A DNA stretch of 32,548 nt from a bacterium (GTDB taxonomy: Bacteria; CG2-30-53-67; CG2-30-70-394): NCBI GenBank assembly GCA_024278555.1, contig JAJRSX010000122.1:1-32548 (forward strand), given 5' to 3'. The notes under the pieces were generated by a model. The model saw nothing but the letters and a program-made list of their open reading frames with translations, had not been told where the DNA came from and did not search any database. A program made the position numbers and the translations under genes. This document shows, piece by piece, positions 10,691 through 19,742 of this stretch (within the stretch, counting starts at the first letter, position 1; each line of letters starts with the position of its first letter).

Positions 10691-11878
10691 TTATCCGAGC
10701 GGCCACACCTTCCACCCACTGATGGCCGTGACGCCCGGCGCCAGGTCGAAGGGTTGTTGGGTCGTGCAGGCGACGTAGGCGTGGGTGATGGCCTCCTTGC
10801 CGTAGAAGTGGGTGAGGCGGTCGATGGAGCGGGTGGCGCGCGGGTCGGGGCGTTCGGCCCGTTTGCACTCGATGGCGATCAGGCGCTGGTCGAGCTCGAT
10901 GAGCAGGTCGACCTCGTTGCCCGTCTGATCGCGCCAGTACCAGAGGGTGGCGGCGGGGTGGTGCCAGTCGCGCCAGCGGAGCCACTGGTTGACCACATGG
11001 GTCTCCCAGAGGGCGCCGGCCTGGGGGCTGGCCCACAAGGTGTCCGGGGACTGGAAGCCCATGAGGAAGGCGGCCAGGCCGGTGTCGGTGAAGTAGAGCT
11101 TGGGGGACTTGGCGAGCCGTTTGCCCAGGGAGCGGTAATACGGCTCCAAGAGGACAATTTGGTTGGAGGCCACCAGGACGCTGATCCATTGGCGGGCGGT
11201 GGTGGCGGAGATGCCCACGTCGCGGCCGATCTCCGACATGTTCAGGGTCTGGCCGCAGCGGGCGGCGCATGCGCGCAGGAAGCGTTCGAAGTCGCGCAGG
11301 TTCCCCACGTGGAGGAGGTTGCGGACGTCCCGCTCCAGGTAGGTGGCGAGGTAGCCCTGGTACCAGCGATCGCGGTTCGGCGCCGTTGCCGGGTCGGCCC
11401 ACAGGGCGGGGAAGGAGCCGCGCCATAGGAGGTCGCGCCACTGCTCGGGAGTGGGGTCGCCGACGTGGCGGTGCCACTCGTCGGCGGAGAGGCTGAGCAG
11501 CGGGAGGATGGCCGCCCGCCCAGCGAGGGAGTCGGCCACCGACTTCATGAGGGGGAAGTTCTGGGAGCCGGTGAGGATGAAGAGGCCCTTGTCGCTGCGT
11601 CGCCCGTCCACGGCGGTCTTGATGTGGCGGAAGAAGGCGGGGGCGTACTGGATCTCATCGAGGAGCAGCGGTGGCGGGTGCTCGGCGAGGAAATCCGCCG
11701 GCCGGGTCTCGGCCATCTCCGCGTGGGCCGCCACGTCGAGGGAGAGGTAGCTGTGGTCCGGGAAGGTGCGCTCGACCAGGGAGGTCTTGCCCACCTGGCG
11801 GGGTCCGACCAGCACCACCACCGGGAAGGTGGCGGCGGCGGATCGCAGCTCGTCGACCAGCGCTCTGGGAATCCACAT
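10691..11878 (-). CDS. AAA-family ATPase with DUF4143 domain
   Basis: VLVGPRQVGKTSLVERTF Walker A, LLLDEIQYAPAFF Walker B, C-terminal EVDLLIE...IAIECKRA segment. Confidence 0.9.
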   Translation of the reverse strand: MWIPRALVDELRSAAATFPVVVLVGPRQVGKTSLVERTFPDHSYLSLDVAAHAEMAETRPADFLAEHPPPLLLDEIQYAPAFFRHIKTAVDGRRSDKGLFILTGSQNFPLMKSVADSLAGRAAILPLLSLSADEWHRHVGDPTPEQWRDLLWRGSFPALWADPATAPNRDRWYQGYLATYLERDVRNLLHVGNLRDFERFLRACAARCGQTLNMSEIGRDVGISATTARQWISVLVASNQIVLLEPYYRSLGKRLAKSPKLYFTDTGLAAFLMGFQSPDTLWASPQAGALWETHVVNQWLRWRDWHHPAATLWYWRDQTGNEVDLLIELDQRLIAIECKRAERPDPRATRSIDRLTHFYGKEAITHAYVACTTQQPFDLAPGVTAISGWKVWPLG

Positions 11879-12003
11879 GCGTGACGATTTAGCGTCTGAG
11901 ACGCGAAATTGTCAAAGTTTGAGCTGCGAATAACGAATTCTCCTCCATTGCGGCCGCAGGGACTCTCCCCTCGGCCGGCGAGATGGGCGGGGCCGAATGG
12001 GGG

Positions 12004-12741
12004 CTAGCCTTGCAAGGCCCCGATCTCCAACACCCATCCCGCGGTCACGGTGGCGACGACGAGGAGGGTAAAGAGGCCATCGGCGGCGGAGAGGCGCAGG
12101 GCCGCGGCCGCGGTGGTTGGGTCGGTGAGGGTGCCGGACTCGGCGGCCGCGGCACGGGCGGTAATCTCTTGCTCGCCGGCGGTGATCAGCCGCCGGAGGC
12201 GGCCGTCGAGATCAAGCGGCCCGTCGCGCCAGGTGTGCAGGTGGGCGGCGAACCACGGGAGGAAGCCGAGGGCGAGGGAGGCGACCACCACCGCGTGGTG
12301 GAGGCGGCGGCCGGGGGCGGCGAGGCGGCCGGCGAGGCGGGCGAGGCCGGCCACCAGCGCCTCGGGCTCCACCGCCCGGTAGAGGGCGTGGGCGATCCAC
12401 ACGGCGCCCACGAGGCGCACCGCGGTGAGCAGGGCCAACCCCACCCCCTCGCGGGTGATCCACAGATGCAGCGGTGCTACCCCGATCAGGACGTGGCCCG
12501 GGGTGAGGAGCAGGTTGAGGGCCACGGTGATCAGCAGGAGCGCCCGGAGAAAACGGAGGATGGTGAGGAAGGGGCGGGGGGGGAGGTGGTGGAGGAGTCC
12601 GTAGGCGACCCCGGCAACGGCGAGCAGGGCGAGGGCGGCGGGCCGCTCCCAGCGGAAGAGGGGGAGCAGCAGGGCGAGGGCGAAGAGGAGGTGGGTGCGC
12701 GGGTCGAGCGGCGAGGCGCGGCGGTCGAGGCGGGGGAGCAT
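12004..12741 (-). CDS. EcfT/CbiQ-like energy-coupling factor transmembrane protein
   Basis: N-terminal DPRTHLLFALALLLPL, multiple hydrophobic helices, AVEPEALVAGLARLAGRL-type coupling segment. Confidence 0.65.
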   Translation of the reverse strand: MLPRLDRRASPLDPRTHLLFALALLLPLFRWERPAALALLAVAGVAYGLLHHLPPRPFLTILRFLRALLLITVALNLLLTPGHVLIGVAPLHLWITREGVGLALLTAVRLVGAVWIAHALYRAVEPEALVAGLARLAGRLAAPGRRLHHAVVVASLALGFLPWFAAHLHTWRDGPLDLDGRLRRLITAGEQEITARAAAAESGTLTDPTTAAAALRLSAADGLFTLLVVATVTAGWVLEIGALQG

Positions 12742-12824
12742 TCAGGTCTCGGCGTTCAGCGTTCAGCTTGTAATATCAGCTTCGCTGGCCGTTATTTTGG
12801 AAGGAGATCACCACGAGCTGAGAG

Positions 12825-13568
12825 CTACCGTCTGCTGTGGCCTCCCGACAGGGCGTAGGCCGCCTGGTATAGGGCGGGGCCGTTGAAGAGGCGGGCGAGC
12901 CGCTCCCAGGTGGCGGGGTCGGCGGGCGCCGCCACCTGCGGGAGGCGGGCGATCACCGGCACGCCGCACAGCTCGACCAGGTCCTCGACCGCGTGGCGCT
13001 CGGCCACCTCGCCGCCACCTTTCGCCATCCGGTTGACCACCAGACCGACCACCGCCACATGGGCGGCGCGCAGGGCGCGGAGGGTGAGCCAGGTGTGGTT
13101 GAGGGTGCCGAGGCGCGGGGTGGTCACCACCAGGCAGGGGAGGTGGAGGGCGGCGAGCCAGTCCAGGAGGGTGGCCTTGGGGGTGAGGGGGACGCCGAGG
13201 CCGCCGATCCCCTCCACCACCACGAAGGGGTGGCGTTGGCGCAGGCCGGCCACCAGGGCGGAGAGGGCCGCCACCTCTACCTCTTGCCCTACCTCGCGCG
13301 CCGCGCGCAGGGGGGCGGCCGGTGTTGGGAGGCGCACGGCGCACGCCTCCTCGGTGGTCAGCTCCCCGTCTGCCGCCGCGCGCAGGCAGGCGGTGTCCTC
13401 CCCCTCGCCCCCCGCCACCCCGGTCTCCACCGGCTTGCACGCCACCGCCGCCACATGGGCCTGGCGTAGGGCGCGGATGACCGCACACGCCACCACCGTC
13501 TTACCGACGCCGGTGTCCGTCCCGGTGATGAAGAGGCCGCTGCCGAGCATGGGGAGAGTATCGCCCAT
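12825..13568 (-). CDS. bioD: Dethiobiotin synthetase BioD
   Basis: GLFITGTDTGVGKTVVACAVIRAL, ACKPVETG and VVEGIGGLGVPL motifs. Confidence 0.93.
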   Translation of the reverse strand: MGDTLPMLGSGLFITGTDTGVGKTVVACAVIRALRQAHVAAVACKPVETGVAGGEGEDTACLRAAADGELTTEEACAVRLPTPAAPLRAAREVGQEVEVAALSALVAGLRQRHPFVVVEGIGGLGVPLTPKATLLDWLAALHLPCLVVTTPRLGTLNHTWLTLRALRAAHVAVVGLVVNRMAKGGGEVAERHAVEDLVELCGVPVIARLPQVAAPADPATWERLARLFNGPALYQAAYALSGGHSRR

Positions 13569-13620
13569 TCGCCCGCTTCGATCTGCCTCCCCGGAGGGGC
13601 AAAACCACGAAGGCGCGGGA

Positions 13621-15267
13621 TCAGCCGAGGGTCGCCGCCACTTCGGCCACCACCGCCTCCCAGTCGCCGGGCCGTGGTTGGCGGAAGAGGCGGGCGGTGG
13701 GGTACCAGGGGGAGTTGGTGCGTGTGAGCTGCCACCGCCAGTCGGGGACGAAGGGGAGGAGGAGCCACACCGGCTGGCCGAGGGCGCCGGCGACGTGGGC
13801 CACCGCCGTGTCGACGGTCACCACGAGGTCGAGGTTGGCGATCACCGCGGCGGTCTCCGCAAAGTCGTGCAGGTCGTCTCCGAGGGGGGTGGCATCGAGG
13901 CGGGCGCCTTCCAGCTCGCCGGCCGCCGCGCCCTTCTGGAGGGAAAAGAGGCGTGCCCCCTCCACCGCCGCGAGGGGGGCCAGGGCGGCGGCGGGGAGCG
14001 AGCGGCGGGCGTCGTTGCGGTGGTCCGGGTTGCCGGACCACACCACCCCGACGCGCACCTCGCCGTCGGCGCGGGGTGGGAGACGGGCGGCCCACTCGGC
14101 CACCCGATCCGCCGGCGCGGTGAGGTAGGGGACCGGCCCCGGGAGGGTCTCCAGGGTGAGGTCGAGACGGCCGGGGAGGGAGGGGAGGGGGAGGTGGAGG
14201 TCGAAGGGGAGGCCCGGGTCCGTACCTGCATCGCCCGCCACCACCGCGTCGGCCCCGGCCACCCCCTCCAGCAGCGGCGCCAGGGCGGCGGGGCAGAGGA
14301 GGACAACTCGACCGCCGAGGCCGCGCGCCCGGTCGAGGAGGCGGACGAGCTGCACCGTGTCGCCGAGCCCCTGCTCCGCGTGGATCAGGAGGGTCTGGTC
14401 GGGAAAGGGGGTGCCGTCCCACATCGGCTGGCGGTAGGGGGCGGGGGTGGTGGCGCCGGTCTCCTGTCGCGCCTCGTACAGGGGCCAGGCGAGGTGGTAC
14501 TCGCCGATCAGCAGCAGCGCGTTGGCGAGGTTCCAGCGGACGTGCGGGTCGGCCGGCGCGGCCGTCAGGGCGAGGCGCAGGTGGCGGATGGCGGCGGCGA
14601 CCTCGTTGTGCTCCAGGAAGAGGAGGCCGAGGTTGTAGTGGGCGCTGCCGTGGTCGGGGCGGCGGCGCACCAGGTCGAGGAGGAGCTCCACCGCCTCGGT
14701 CGGGCGGCCGAGGTCGTGGAGGGCCGCCGCCAGGTTGTTTGTCGCGGCCCCGTGGTCCGGGTCGAGCTCCAGGGCGCGGCGGCAGTGGACCAGTGCCTTG
14801 CCCGGCCGCCCGGTGCGGCGCAGGAGGTTGGCGAGGTTGGCGTGGGCGTCGGCGTGCAACGGGTCGAGGGCCAGGGCGCGGGCGTGGGCGTGCTCGGCGC
14901 CGTCGGGGTCGCCGCAGGCGGCGAGGGCGACGCCGAGGTGGGTGTGGACCGTGGCCCTCGCCGGCAGTGCCTCGGCCGCGGCCTGGAGCGGCACCACCGC
15001 CTCGCTCGCCTCACCGTGGAGGAGGAGGAGGGCGCCAAGGAGGGCGAGGGGCTCGGGGTCGCTGGGGCGGGCGGCCACGGCGCGGCGGCAGAGGTCGAGG
15101 GCGCCGGCCAGGTCGCCGCGGGCGTGGCGCCGGCGGGCCTCCGCGATCCACTCGGCGGCGGCCTCTCCCGGGTTACCCCCCTGCGGCGGCTCGGGGAGGG
15201 TGGCGGTGGCTGCGTTGCCGGCCGTGGTATCGGTGGTGGTGTCGCTCTCTCGCTGGTGCGGTTCCAT
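13621..15267 (-). CDS. Tetratricopeptide-repeat protein with C-terminal glycosyltransferase-9-like domain
   Basis: Repeated A..HYNLGLLFLEHNEVAAAIRHLRLAL-type TPR units; C-terminal DLVVTVDTAVAHVAGALGQPVWLLLPFVPDWRW. Confidence 0.8.
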   Translation of the reverse strand: MEPHQRESDTTTDTTAGNAATATLPEPPQGGNPGEAAAEWIAEARRRHARGDLAGALDLCRRAVAARPSDPEPLALLGALLLLHGEASEAVVPLQAAAEALPARATVHTHLGVALAACGDPDGAEHAHARALALDPLHADAHANLANLLRRTGRPGKALVHCRRALELDPDHGAATNNLAAALHDLGRPTEAVELLLDLVRRRPDHGSAHYNLGLLFLEHNEVAAAIRHLRLALTAAPADPHVRWNLANALLLIGEYHLAWPLYEARQETGATTPAPYRQPMWDGTPFPDQTLLIHAEQGLGDTVQLVRLLDRARGLGGRVVLLCPAALAPLLEGVAGADAVVAGDAGTDPGLPFDLHLPLPSLPGRLDLTLETLPGPVPYLTAPADRVAEWAARLPPRADGEVRVGVVWSGNPDHRNDARRSLPAAALAPLAAVEGARLFSLQKGAAAGELEGARLDATPLGDDLHDFAETAAVIANLDLVVTVDTAVAHVAGALGQPVWLLLPFVPDWRWQLTRTNSPWYPTARLFRQPRPGDWEAVVAEVAATLG

Positions 15268-15283
15268 GGGGGCTCCCAATCGA

Positions 15284-15309
15284 CTCAAAGTTGAGTACCC
15301 CTCTTCGTC
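15284..15309 (-). promoter_or_regulatory. 26-nt leader element GACGAAGAGGGGTACTCAACTTTGAG (copy 1)
   Basis: 22/26 identical to 18137-18162; begins 17 nt upstream of the TPR protein start codon. Confidence 0.5.
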
Positions 15310-15382
15310 CCCCCGTCCGGGGAGCGTGAGCCGCGGGCGTGGGTAGATGCCGTTGCCCCGGGAGATGGGGTAAGAGGGAGGG

Positions 15383-16108
15383 GTGTTTCTCCTCGACCCC
15401 CACGACCCCACCTTCCCGCCGCCGGCGGCGGCCACCCCCGAGGGGCTCCTGGCGATCGGCGGCGACCTGTCGCGGGCGCGGCTCCTGGCCGCCTACCGCC
15501 ACGGGATCTTCCCCTGGTTCTCCGAGGGGCAGCCGCTCTTGTGGTGGTCGCCGGACCCGCGGGCGCTGCTCTTCCCGCGCCGGATCCGCATCCGCCGCAG
15601 CCTCGCCAAGCGGATCCGCAACGGCGGCTTCACTCTCACCATGGACAGCCGCTTCCGTGAGGTGATGGCGCACTGCGCGGCGCCGCGCCGCGGCGACGCC
15701 GAGGGCGGGACCTGGATCGTCCCAGAGATGGTCGCGGCCTACGCCGCCCTCTTCGAGGCGGGGGACGCCCACTCGTTGGAGGTGTGGCACGACGGCGAGC
15801 TGGCCGGCGGCCTCTACGGGGTGGCGGTGGGGGCGGCCTTTTGCGGCGAGTCGATGTTCTCCCGCGAACGGGACGCCTCCAAGGTCGCCCTCGCCTATCT
15901 GGCCGCCCAGCTCGACCGCTGGTCCTTCCACTTCATCGACTGCCAGCTCCCCACCCCCCACCTCGCCTCCCTCGGGATGGTGGCGGTGGCCCGCGGCGAG
16001 TTCCTCGCCCGGCTCGCCGAGGCGGTGGCGGCCCCGGGCCGCCCGGGCCGGTGGCGTCTCGACGCCGACCTCGACCCCCTGGTGTGGCAGGGGCAAGACC
16101 ACGACTGA
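15383..16108 (+). CDS. aat: Leucyl/phenylalanyl-tRNA--protein transferase
   Basis: GLLAIGGDLSRARLLAAYRHGIFPWF, LLWWSPDPR, GESMFSRERDASKVAL, FIDCQLPTPHLASLG; GTG start. Confidence 0.95.
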   Translation: MFLLDPHDPTFPPPAAATPEGLLAIGGDLSRARLLAAYRHGIFPWFSEGQPLLWWSPDPRALLFPRRIRIRRSLAKRIRNGGFTLTMDSRFREVMAHCAAPRRGDAEGGTWIVPEMVAAYAALFEAGDAHSLEVWHDGELAGGLYGVAVGAAFCGESMFSRERDASKVALAYLAAQLDRWSFHFIDCQLPTPHLASLGMVAVARGEFLARLAEAVAAPGRPGRWRLDADLDPLVWQGQDHD

Positions 16109-16180
16109 CGGGCGCGGCGCCACCTTCTCAGGGGGTTGATAGCCCCGTCGGAAGGGGAGCGCGCCCCCGTCGCCGTTTAG

Positions 16181-16325
16181 TCAGTCTCCATCCCCCTCCA
16201 GCAACCGCGCGTCCCGGATGTCCCTCTCCCGCCCGGTGGCCCGCTTGTTGGTGATGAGATGCTCGCGGGAGAGGACCGGAACCTCCAGGTTGTCTAGGAG
16301 TTTGTCGGACTTTGGCTCGATCTAC
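16181..16325 (-). pseudogene. C-terminal remnant of a nucleotidyltransferase-like/DUF6036-type protein
   Basis: Manual translation gives IEPKSDKLLDNLEVPVLSREHLITNKRATGRERDIRDARLLEGDGD*, with an in-frame TAG immediately upstream and no N-terminal domain. Confidence 0.55.
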
Positions 16326-16359
16326 CTCTTCGTGCCCAGGCGTCTGCGGGAGGCCGGTG

Positions 16360-17073
16360 TCAGCCGGCATCCCGGTGGGTGTACTTGATGACCTCGGCGT
16401 CGGAGAGGACCACGAGCCCCTCGGTGACCATCTCGTCGAGGACCGGCAGGACCGCGCGGATCTTCTCCTCCGTGTCCACCACCGTCACCTGGACCGGCAG
16501 GTCCTTGCCGCGCGCCAAGAGCCCCACCTTGTGGAAGCGACGGTGCGGGCCGTAGCCGGCGATCGTCTTGTAGACCGTCGCGCCGGCGAGGTCCATGGCG
16601 AAGAACCGCTTGCAGATCGCCTCGTAGAGGGGCTCCCCCTCCCACTCGTCATCCTCGCTGATGATCACCCGGAGGATCTTCGCCTTGCCGGTGAGCTTCA
16701 TGGGTTCGCTACCTCCCGCCTCGGCCGCGGCCGCCTGTTTGGCGGAGGCGCAGCAGTGGACCACGTTCGTCTCGTTCACCTCCACCAGGCCGTCGCCGGC
16801 GATCTGGATCACGTCGGCGAGCACCCGGTCGATCGCTTCGGCCTGGTCGATCGCCTCGATCTTCACCGGCATGTGGAGCGCCAGGACCAGGCTCTTCACC
16901 GAGTGGACCTCGCCGCTGCCGCCGTAGCCGCCCACCCCGCGGAAGACGGTCACCCCGGCCACCCCCTTCTTGTGGAGGAGGTCCACCAAGGCCTCGTGGG
17001 CCGGGAGGTGGCCGTGCTTCTGCCCCTCGTCCACGTAGATGGTGAGCTTCTTGGCCGGTCCGCGACTGAGCAT
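16360..17073 (-). CDS. Tandem DUF190 (PII-like) domain protein
   Basis: Two successive DUF190-like units: KKLTIYVDEGQKHGHLPAHEALVDLLHKKGVAGVTVFRGVGGYG and KILRVIISEDDEWEGEPLYEAICKRFFAMDLAGATVYKTIAGYG. Confidence 0.85.
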   Translation of the reverse strand: MLSRGPAKKLTIYVDEGQKHGHLPAHEALVDLLHKKGVAGVTVFRGVGGYGGSGEVHSVKSLVLALHMPVKIEAIDQAEAIDRVLADVIQIAGDGLVEVNETNVVHCCASAKQAAAAEAGGSEPMKLTGKAKILRVIISEDDEWEGEPLYEAICKRFFAMDLAGATVYKTIAGYGPHRRFHKVGLLARGKDLPVQVTVVDTEEKIRAVLPVLDEMVTEGLVVLSDAEVIKYTHRDAG

Positions 17074-17152
17074 GGGGATACCTCACGTCCGTTATACCGC
17101 GCTCCCCCGCGGCCGTCGACGCCACAACGGGTTGGCGCGAAATACGGGTGAG

Positions 17153-18127
17153 CTACCGTCCGCCGACGATGTCGCCGAGGACGCCGAGGACCGACCCCTC
17201 GCCCTTGTGCTGGCCACCCCCACGCCGCGGCGCCGAGGCGATGACCCGGTCGGCGAGGCGGCTGAAGGGGAGCGACTGGAGCCAGACGCGGCCGGGGCCG
17301 GTGAGGGTGGCGAGGAAGAGCCCTTCACCGCCGAACAGCGCCGTCTTGATCCCCCCGGCGAGCTGGATGTCGTAGTCGACCGACGGCTGCATCGCCACCA
17401 TGCAGCCGGTGTCGACCCGCAGCCGCTCGCCGGCTCCGAGCTCGCGCTCCATGAGGGTGCCGCCGGCGTGGACGAAGCAGAGGCCGTCGCCGGTGAGCCG
17501 TTCGAGGATGAACCCCTCGCCGCCGAAGAAGCCGACCCCGAGGCGTCGCTGGAAGGCGATGCCGACCGAGACGCCGCGGGCGGTGGCGAGGAAGGCCTCC
17601 TTCTGGCAGAGGATCTCGCCCCCGAGGTTGGCGAGATCGAGCGGCAGGATCCGGCCGGGGTACGGCGCCGCGAAGGCGACCTGTGCCTTGGTGCCGCCCT
17701 GGTTGGTGAAGGCGGTCATGAACAGCGACTCGCCGGAGAGGATCCGCTTGCCCGCCCCGAAGAGCTTGTCCATCACCCCGGTCGACTGCTTCGAGCCGTC
17801 CCCGAAGATCGTCTCCATGGTGATGTCGGCGTCCATGTACATCATCGCCCCGGCCTCGGCCACGGCGGTCTCCCCCGGGTCGAGCTCCACCTCCACGAAC
17901 TGCATCTCCGCCCCGAGGACCTGGTAGTCGATCTCGTCGGCCCGGCGAGGATTCGGGGCGGCCGCCGGTTGTTGGAGGTCGTACCCCTTGCGGCGCAGGA
18001 ACTCCACGAAGGTGTCGAGCTGCACCTCGGGGACGTTGTAGGTGGCGGCGAGGATCGCGGGGGCGACCCCGCGGTTGAAGTCCTCGGTGAAGCGGCGATA
18101 GCGGGCGTCGAGACGGTCGGGGGACAT
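17153..18127 (-). CDS. TIGR00266/AIM24 family protein with N-terminal extension
   Basis: [40 protein letters not shown] and [15 protein letters not shown]; about 65 extra N-terminal residues. Confidence 0.85.
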   Translation of the reverse strand: MSPDRLDARYRRFTEDFNRGVAPAILAATYNVPEVQLDTFVEFLRRKGYDLQQPAAAPNPRRADEIDYQVLGAEMQFVEVELDPGETAVAEAGAMMYMDADITMETIFGDGSKQSTGVMDKLFGAGKRILSGESLFMTAFTNQGGTKAQVAFAAPYPGRILPLDLANLGGEILCQKEAFLATARGVSVGIAFQRRLGVGFFGGEGFILERLTGDGLCFVHAGGTLMERELGAGERLRVDTGCMVAMQPSVDYDIQLAGGIKTALFGGEGLFLATLTGPGRVWLQSLPFSRLADRVIASAPRRGGGQHKGEGSVLGVLGDIVGGR

Positions 18128-18136
18128 GACGGGCTC

Positions 18137-18162
18137 CTCAAAGTTGAGCCCCCCTCATCGAC
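18137..18162 (-). promoter_or_regulatory. 26-nt leader element GTCGATGAGGGGGGCTCAACTTTGAG (copy 2)
   Basis: 22/26 identical to 15284-15309; 9 nt upstream of the AIM24-family start codon. Confidence 0.5.
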
Positions 18163-18210
18163 CGGGGGGCACGCGGTTCGCGGGGGTAGCGTACCGCCCC
18201 GAGCGATTCG

Positions 18211-18339
18211 ATAGGAGTGAGCTCCCGCTCGCGATCGGGGCGGGCGGCCCTGCCGGCCCTTCGGTCCGGGGTCGCGGGCATGGCCCGCTCCTACCGGGGG
18301 GCGACGGCGAGGTCGGTAGGAGGGGCCATGCCCCCGACG
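18211..18339. repeat. REP-like palindrome cluster (TAGGAGCGGG-N-CCCGCGA type), three units
   Basis: Units ATAGGAGTGAGCTCCCGCTCGCGAT (+), CGGTAGGAGCGGGCCATGCCCGCGAC (-, 18271-18296), CGGTAGGAGGGGCCATGCCCCCGACGG (+). Confidence 0.7.
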
Positions 18340-18381
18340 GCGCCGAGGCCCCGCCTGCCCGGCGCGCCGGCTCCCGGGCTC

Positions 18382-19593
18382 CTAGTACTTGATCTGGTAG
18401 ACCACCTGCACCCGCTGGTCGTCGCCGAGGTTGTTGCCCGCCGACGGCGCCTTGCTGAGGCCGCCGCTGTTCTCCCCGAACTGCACCGTCTCGTAGTCGA
18501 GCAGGACCATGTTGCCGTGGTGCAGATCAAAGGAGAGGCCGGCGACGTAGAGGTCGTAGTCGGCGTTGTCCGCCACCACCGCGTCCTTGTCCGCGTCGAA
18601 GTGGTCGTAGCGGCCGAAGGCGGCGAGCTTGCGGTGGGTCCCCGGGGCGACCAGACGGCCGAAGAGGGACCACCCCTCGGTGTCGAGGGCGTCACCCGCC
18701 CCGTCCACCAGGCTCCCCTTGGCGTTGCCGGTGGTCTGGAAGTACTGGGCGGTGACGATCCCGAAGGGGTGCTCGTAGCTCACCATCCCGAGGTTCACCG
18801 TGTAGTCGGGGCTCGGGTCGGTGTTGCCCTTGCCGCTCATCCCGAGGTAGCTGAGCTGCAGGCCGGGGAGGGCGTCCGGGAGCGGCCGGAGGGTGAAGCG
18901 GCCTTCGACCACCTTGTTGTCGTTGTGCTCCTTGGCGTGGTACCCGCCGCCGTTGTAGACGCCCACGTGCCAGGAGCCGTAGCGGCCATCGTAGTGGTGG
19001 TTGCCGGTGCGCACCTTGGCATCGTCCAGCTCGCCGCCGAGGTTGCCGCGTAGGGAGAGACCGAGGTCGGCGGAGTTGAAGATCCCGGCCCGCTCGATCG
19101 CCACGGTCCCCTGGGCCCGGTACGGGTTGACGTGCTCCTCGAAGTCCTGCCACGGGATGTGGCCCTGGCCGATCTCCGCCTTCATCTGGGTGAGGAGGCC
19201 CACATCCTGCGGACTGAGCTCGGCGTAGAGGTACTTGAGGCGGAACTTCCAGTCCTCGTCCGAGTCCTGGTGGACGTCGGCGGTGGTGCGCGCGGACATC
19301 CACGGGAGGATCCGCTTCTTCACCGTGAGGTAGCCGCGGGTGAGGGTGAAGCGGTTGAGGGAGGAGGTGTCGTCACCGGCGACGCCGGTATTGCCGACCG
19401 AGTAGTCGACATAGCCGAGGACGCCGACCGAGAGGCCGCGGAGCCCCTCGGGCAGGGGCGCCGACCTGACGCTCGCCGCCTCTTGAGCGGTGAGGACCCC
19501 CTTGTGCCGGAGGAGGTCGGTGAGGGTGTCGGCCGCGACCGGCGAGGCGGCGACGAGGGCGGCGAGCAGGGCCACGGTGAGGCTGTTGCGCAT
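18382..19593 (-). CDS. Outer membrane porin (OprP/phosphate-selective porin-like)
   Basis: Signal peptide, alternating beta-strand pattern, terminal aromatic (VQVVYQIKY), FRLKYLYAELSPQDVG region. Confidence 0.75.
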   Translation of the reverse strand: MRNSLTVALLAALVAASPVAADTLTDLLRHKGVLTAQEAASVRSAPLPEGLRGLSVGVLGYVDYSVGNTGVAGDDTSSLNRFTLTRGYLTVKKRILPWMSARTTADVHQDSDEDWKFRLKYLYAELSPQDVGLLTQMKAEIGQGHIPWQDFEEHVNPYRAQGTVAIERAGIFNSADLGLSLRGNLGGELDDAKVRTGNHHYDGRYGSWHVGVYNGGGYHAKEHNDNKVVEGRFTLRPLPDALPGLQLSYLGMSGKGNTDPSPDYTVNLGMVSYEHPFGIVTAQYFQTTGNAKGSLVDGAGDALDTEGWSLFGRLVAPGTHRKLAAFGRYDHFDADKDAVVADNADYDLYVAGLSFDLHHGNMVLLDYETVQFGENSGGLSKAPSAGNNLGDDQRVQVVYQIKY

Positions 19594-19641
19594 CGATCTT
19601 CTCCTGGGCGGGTGAAACGTGGTGCGAAGGTTGATGGCGGC

Positions 19642-19661
19642 GTGTCACACGGGTGTGGCAC
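19642..19661. promoter_or_regulatory. Operator-like inverted repeat GTGTCACAC-GG-GTGTGGCAC
   Basis: 8 of 9 arm positions complementary; in the divergent region between porin and binding-protein genes. Confidence 0.4.
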
Positions 19662-19742
19662 GCCGGTGACGAGTCCGAGGCGAAGGCGGTGTGATAGGGT
19701 CTGTGCCGCAGATGGTCAAACACGGGTCGCGGCGGAGGTCCC

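Noticed and set aside
12745-12780. GGCGTTCAGCGTTCAGC direct repeat upstream of the EcfT-like gene
   Set aside because: Only two short copies; too little to call a repeat family or regulatory site.
12883-15294. 803-aa plus-strand ORF opposite bioD and the TPR gene
   Set aside because: Antisense of recognisable genes, no domain motifs, composition typical of GC-rich shadow ORFs.
16130-16160. GGGGTTGATAGCCCC / CCCCGTCGGAAGGGG hairpins after aat
   Set aside because: Short 4-bp stems expected often at this GC content; no U-tract.
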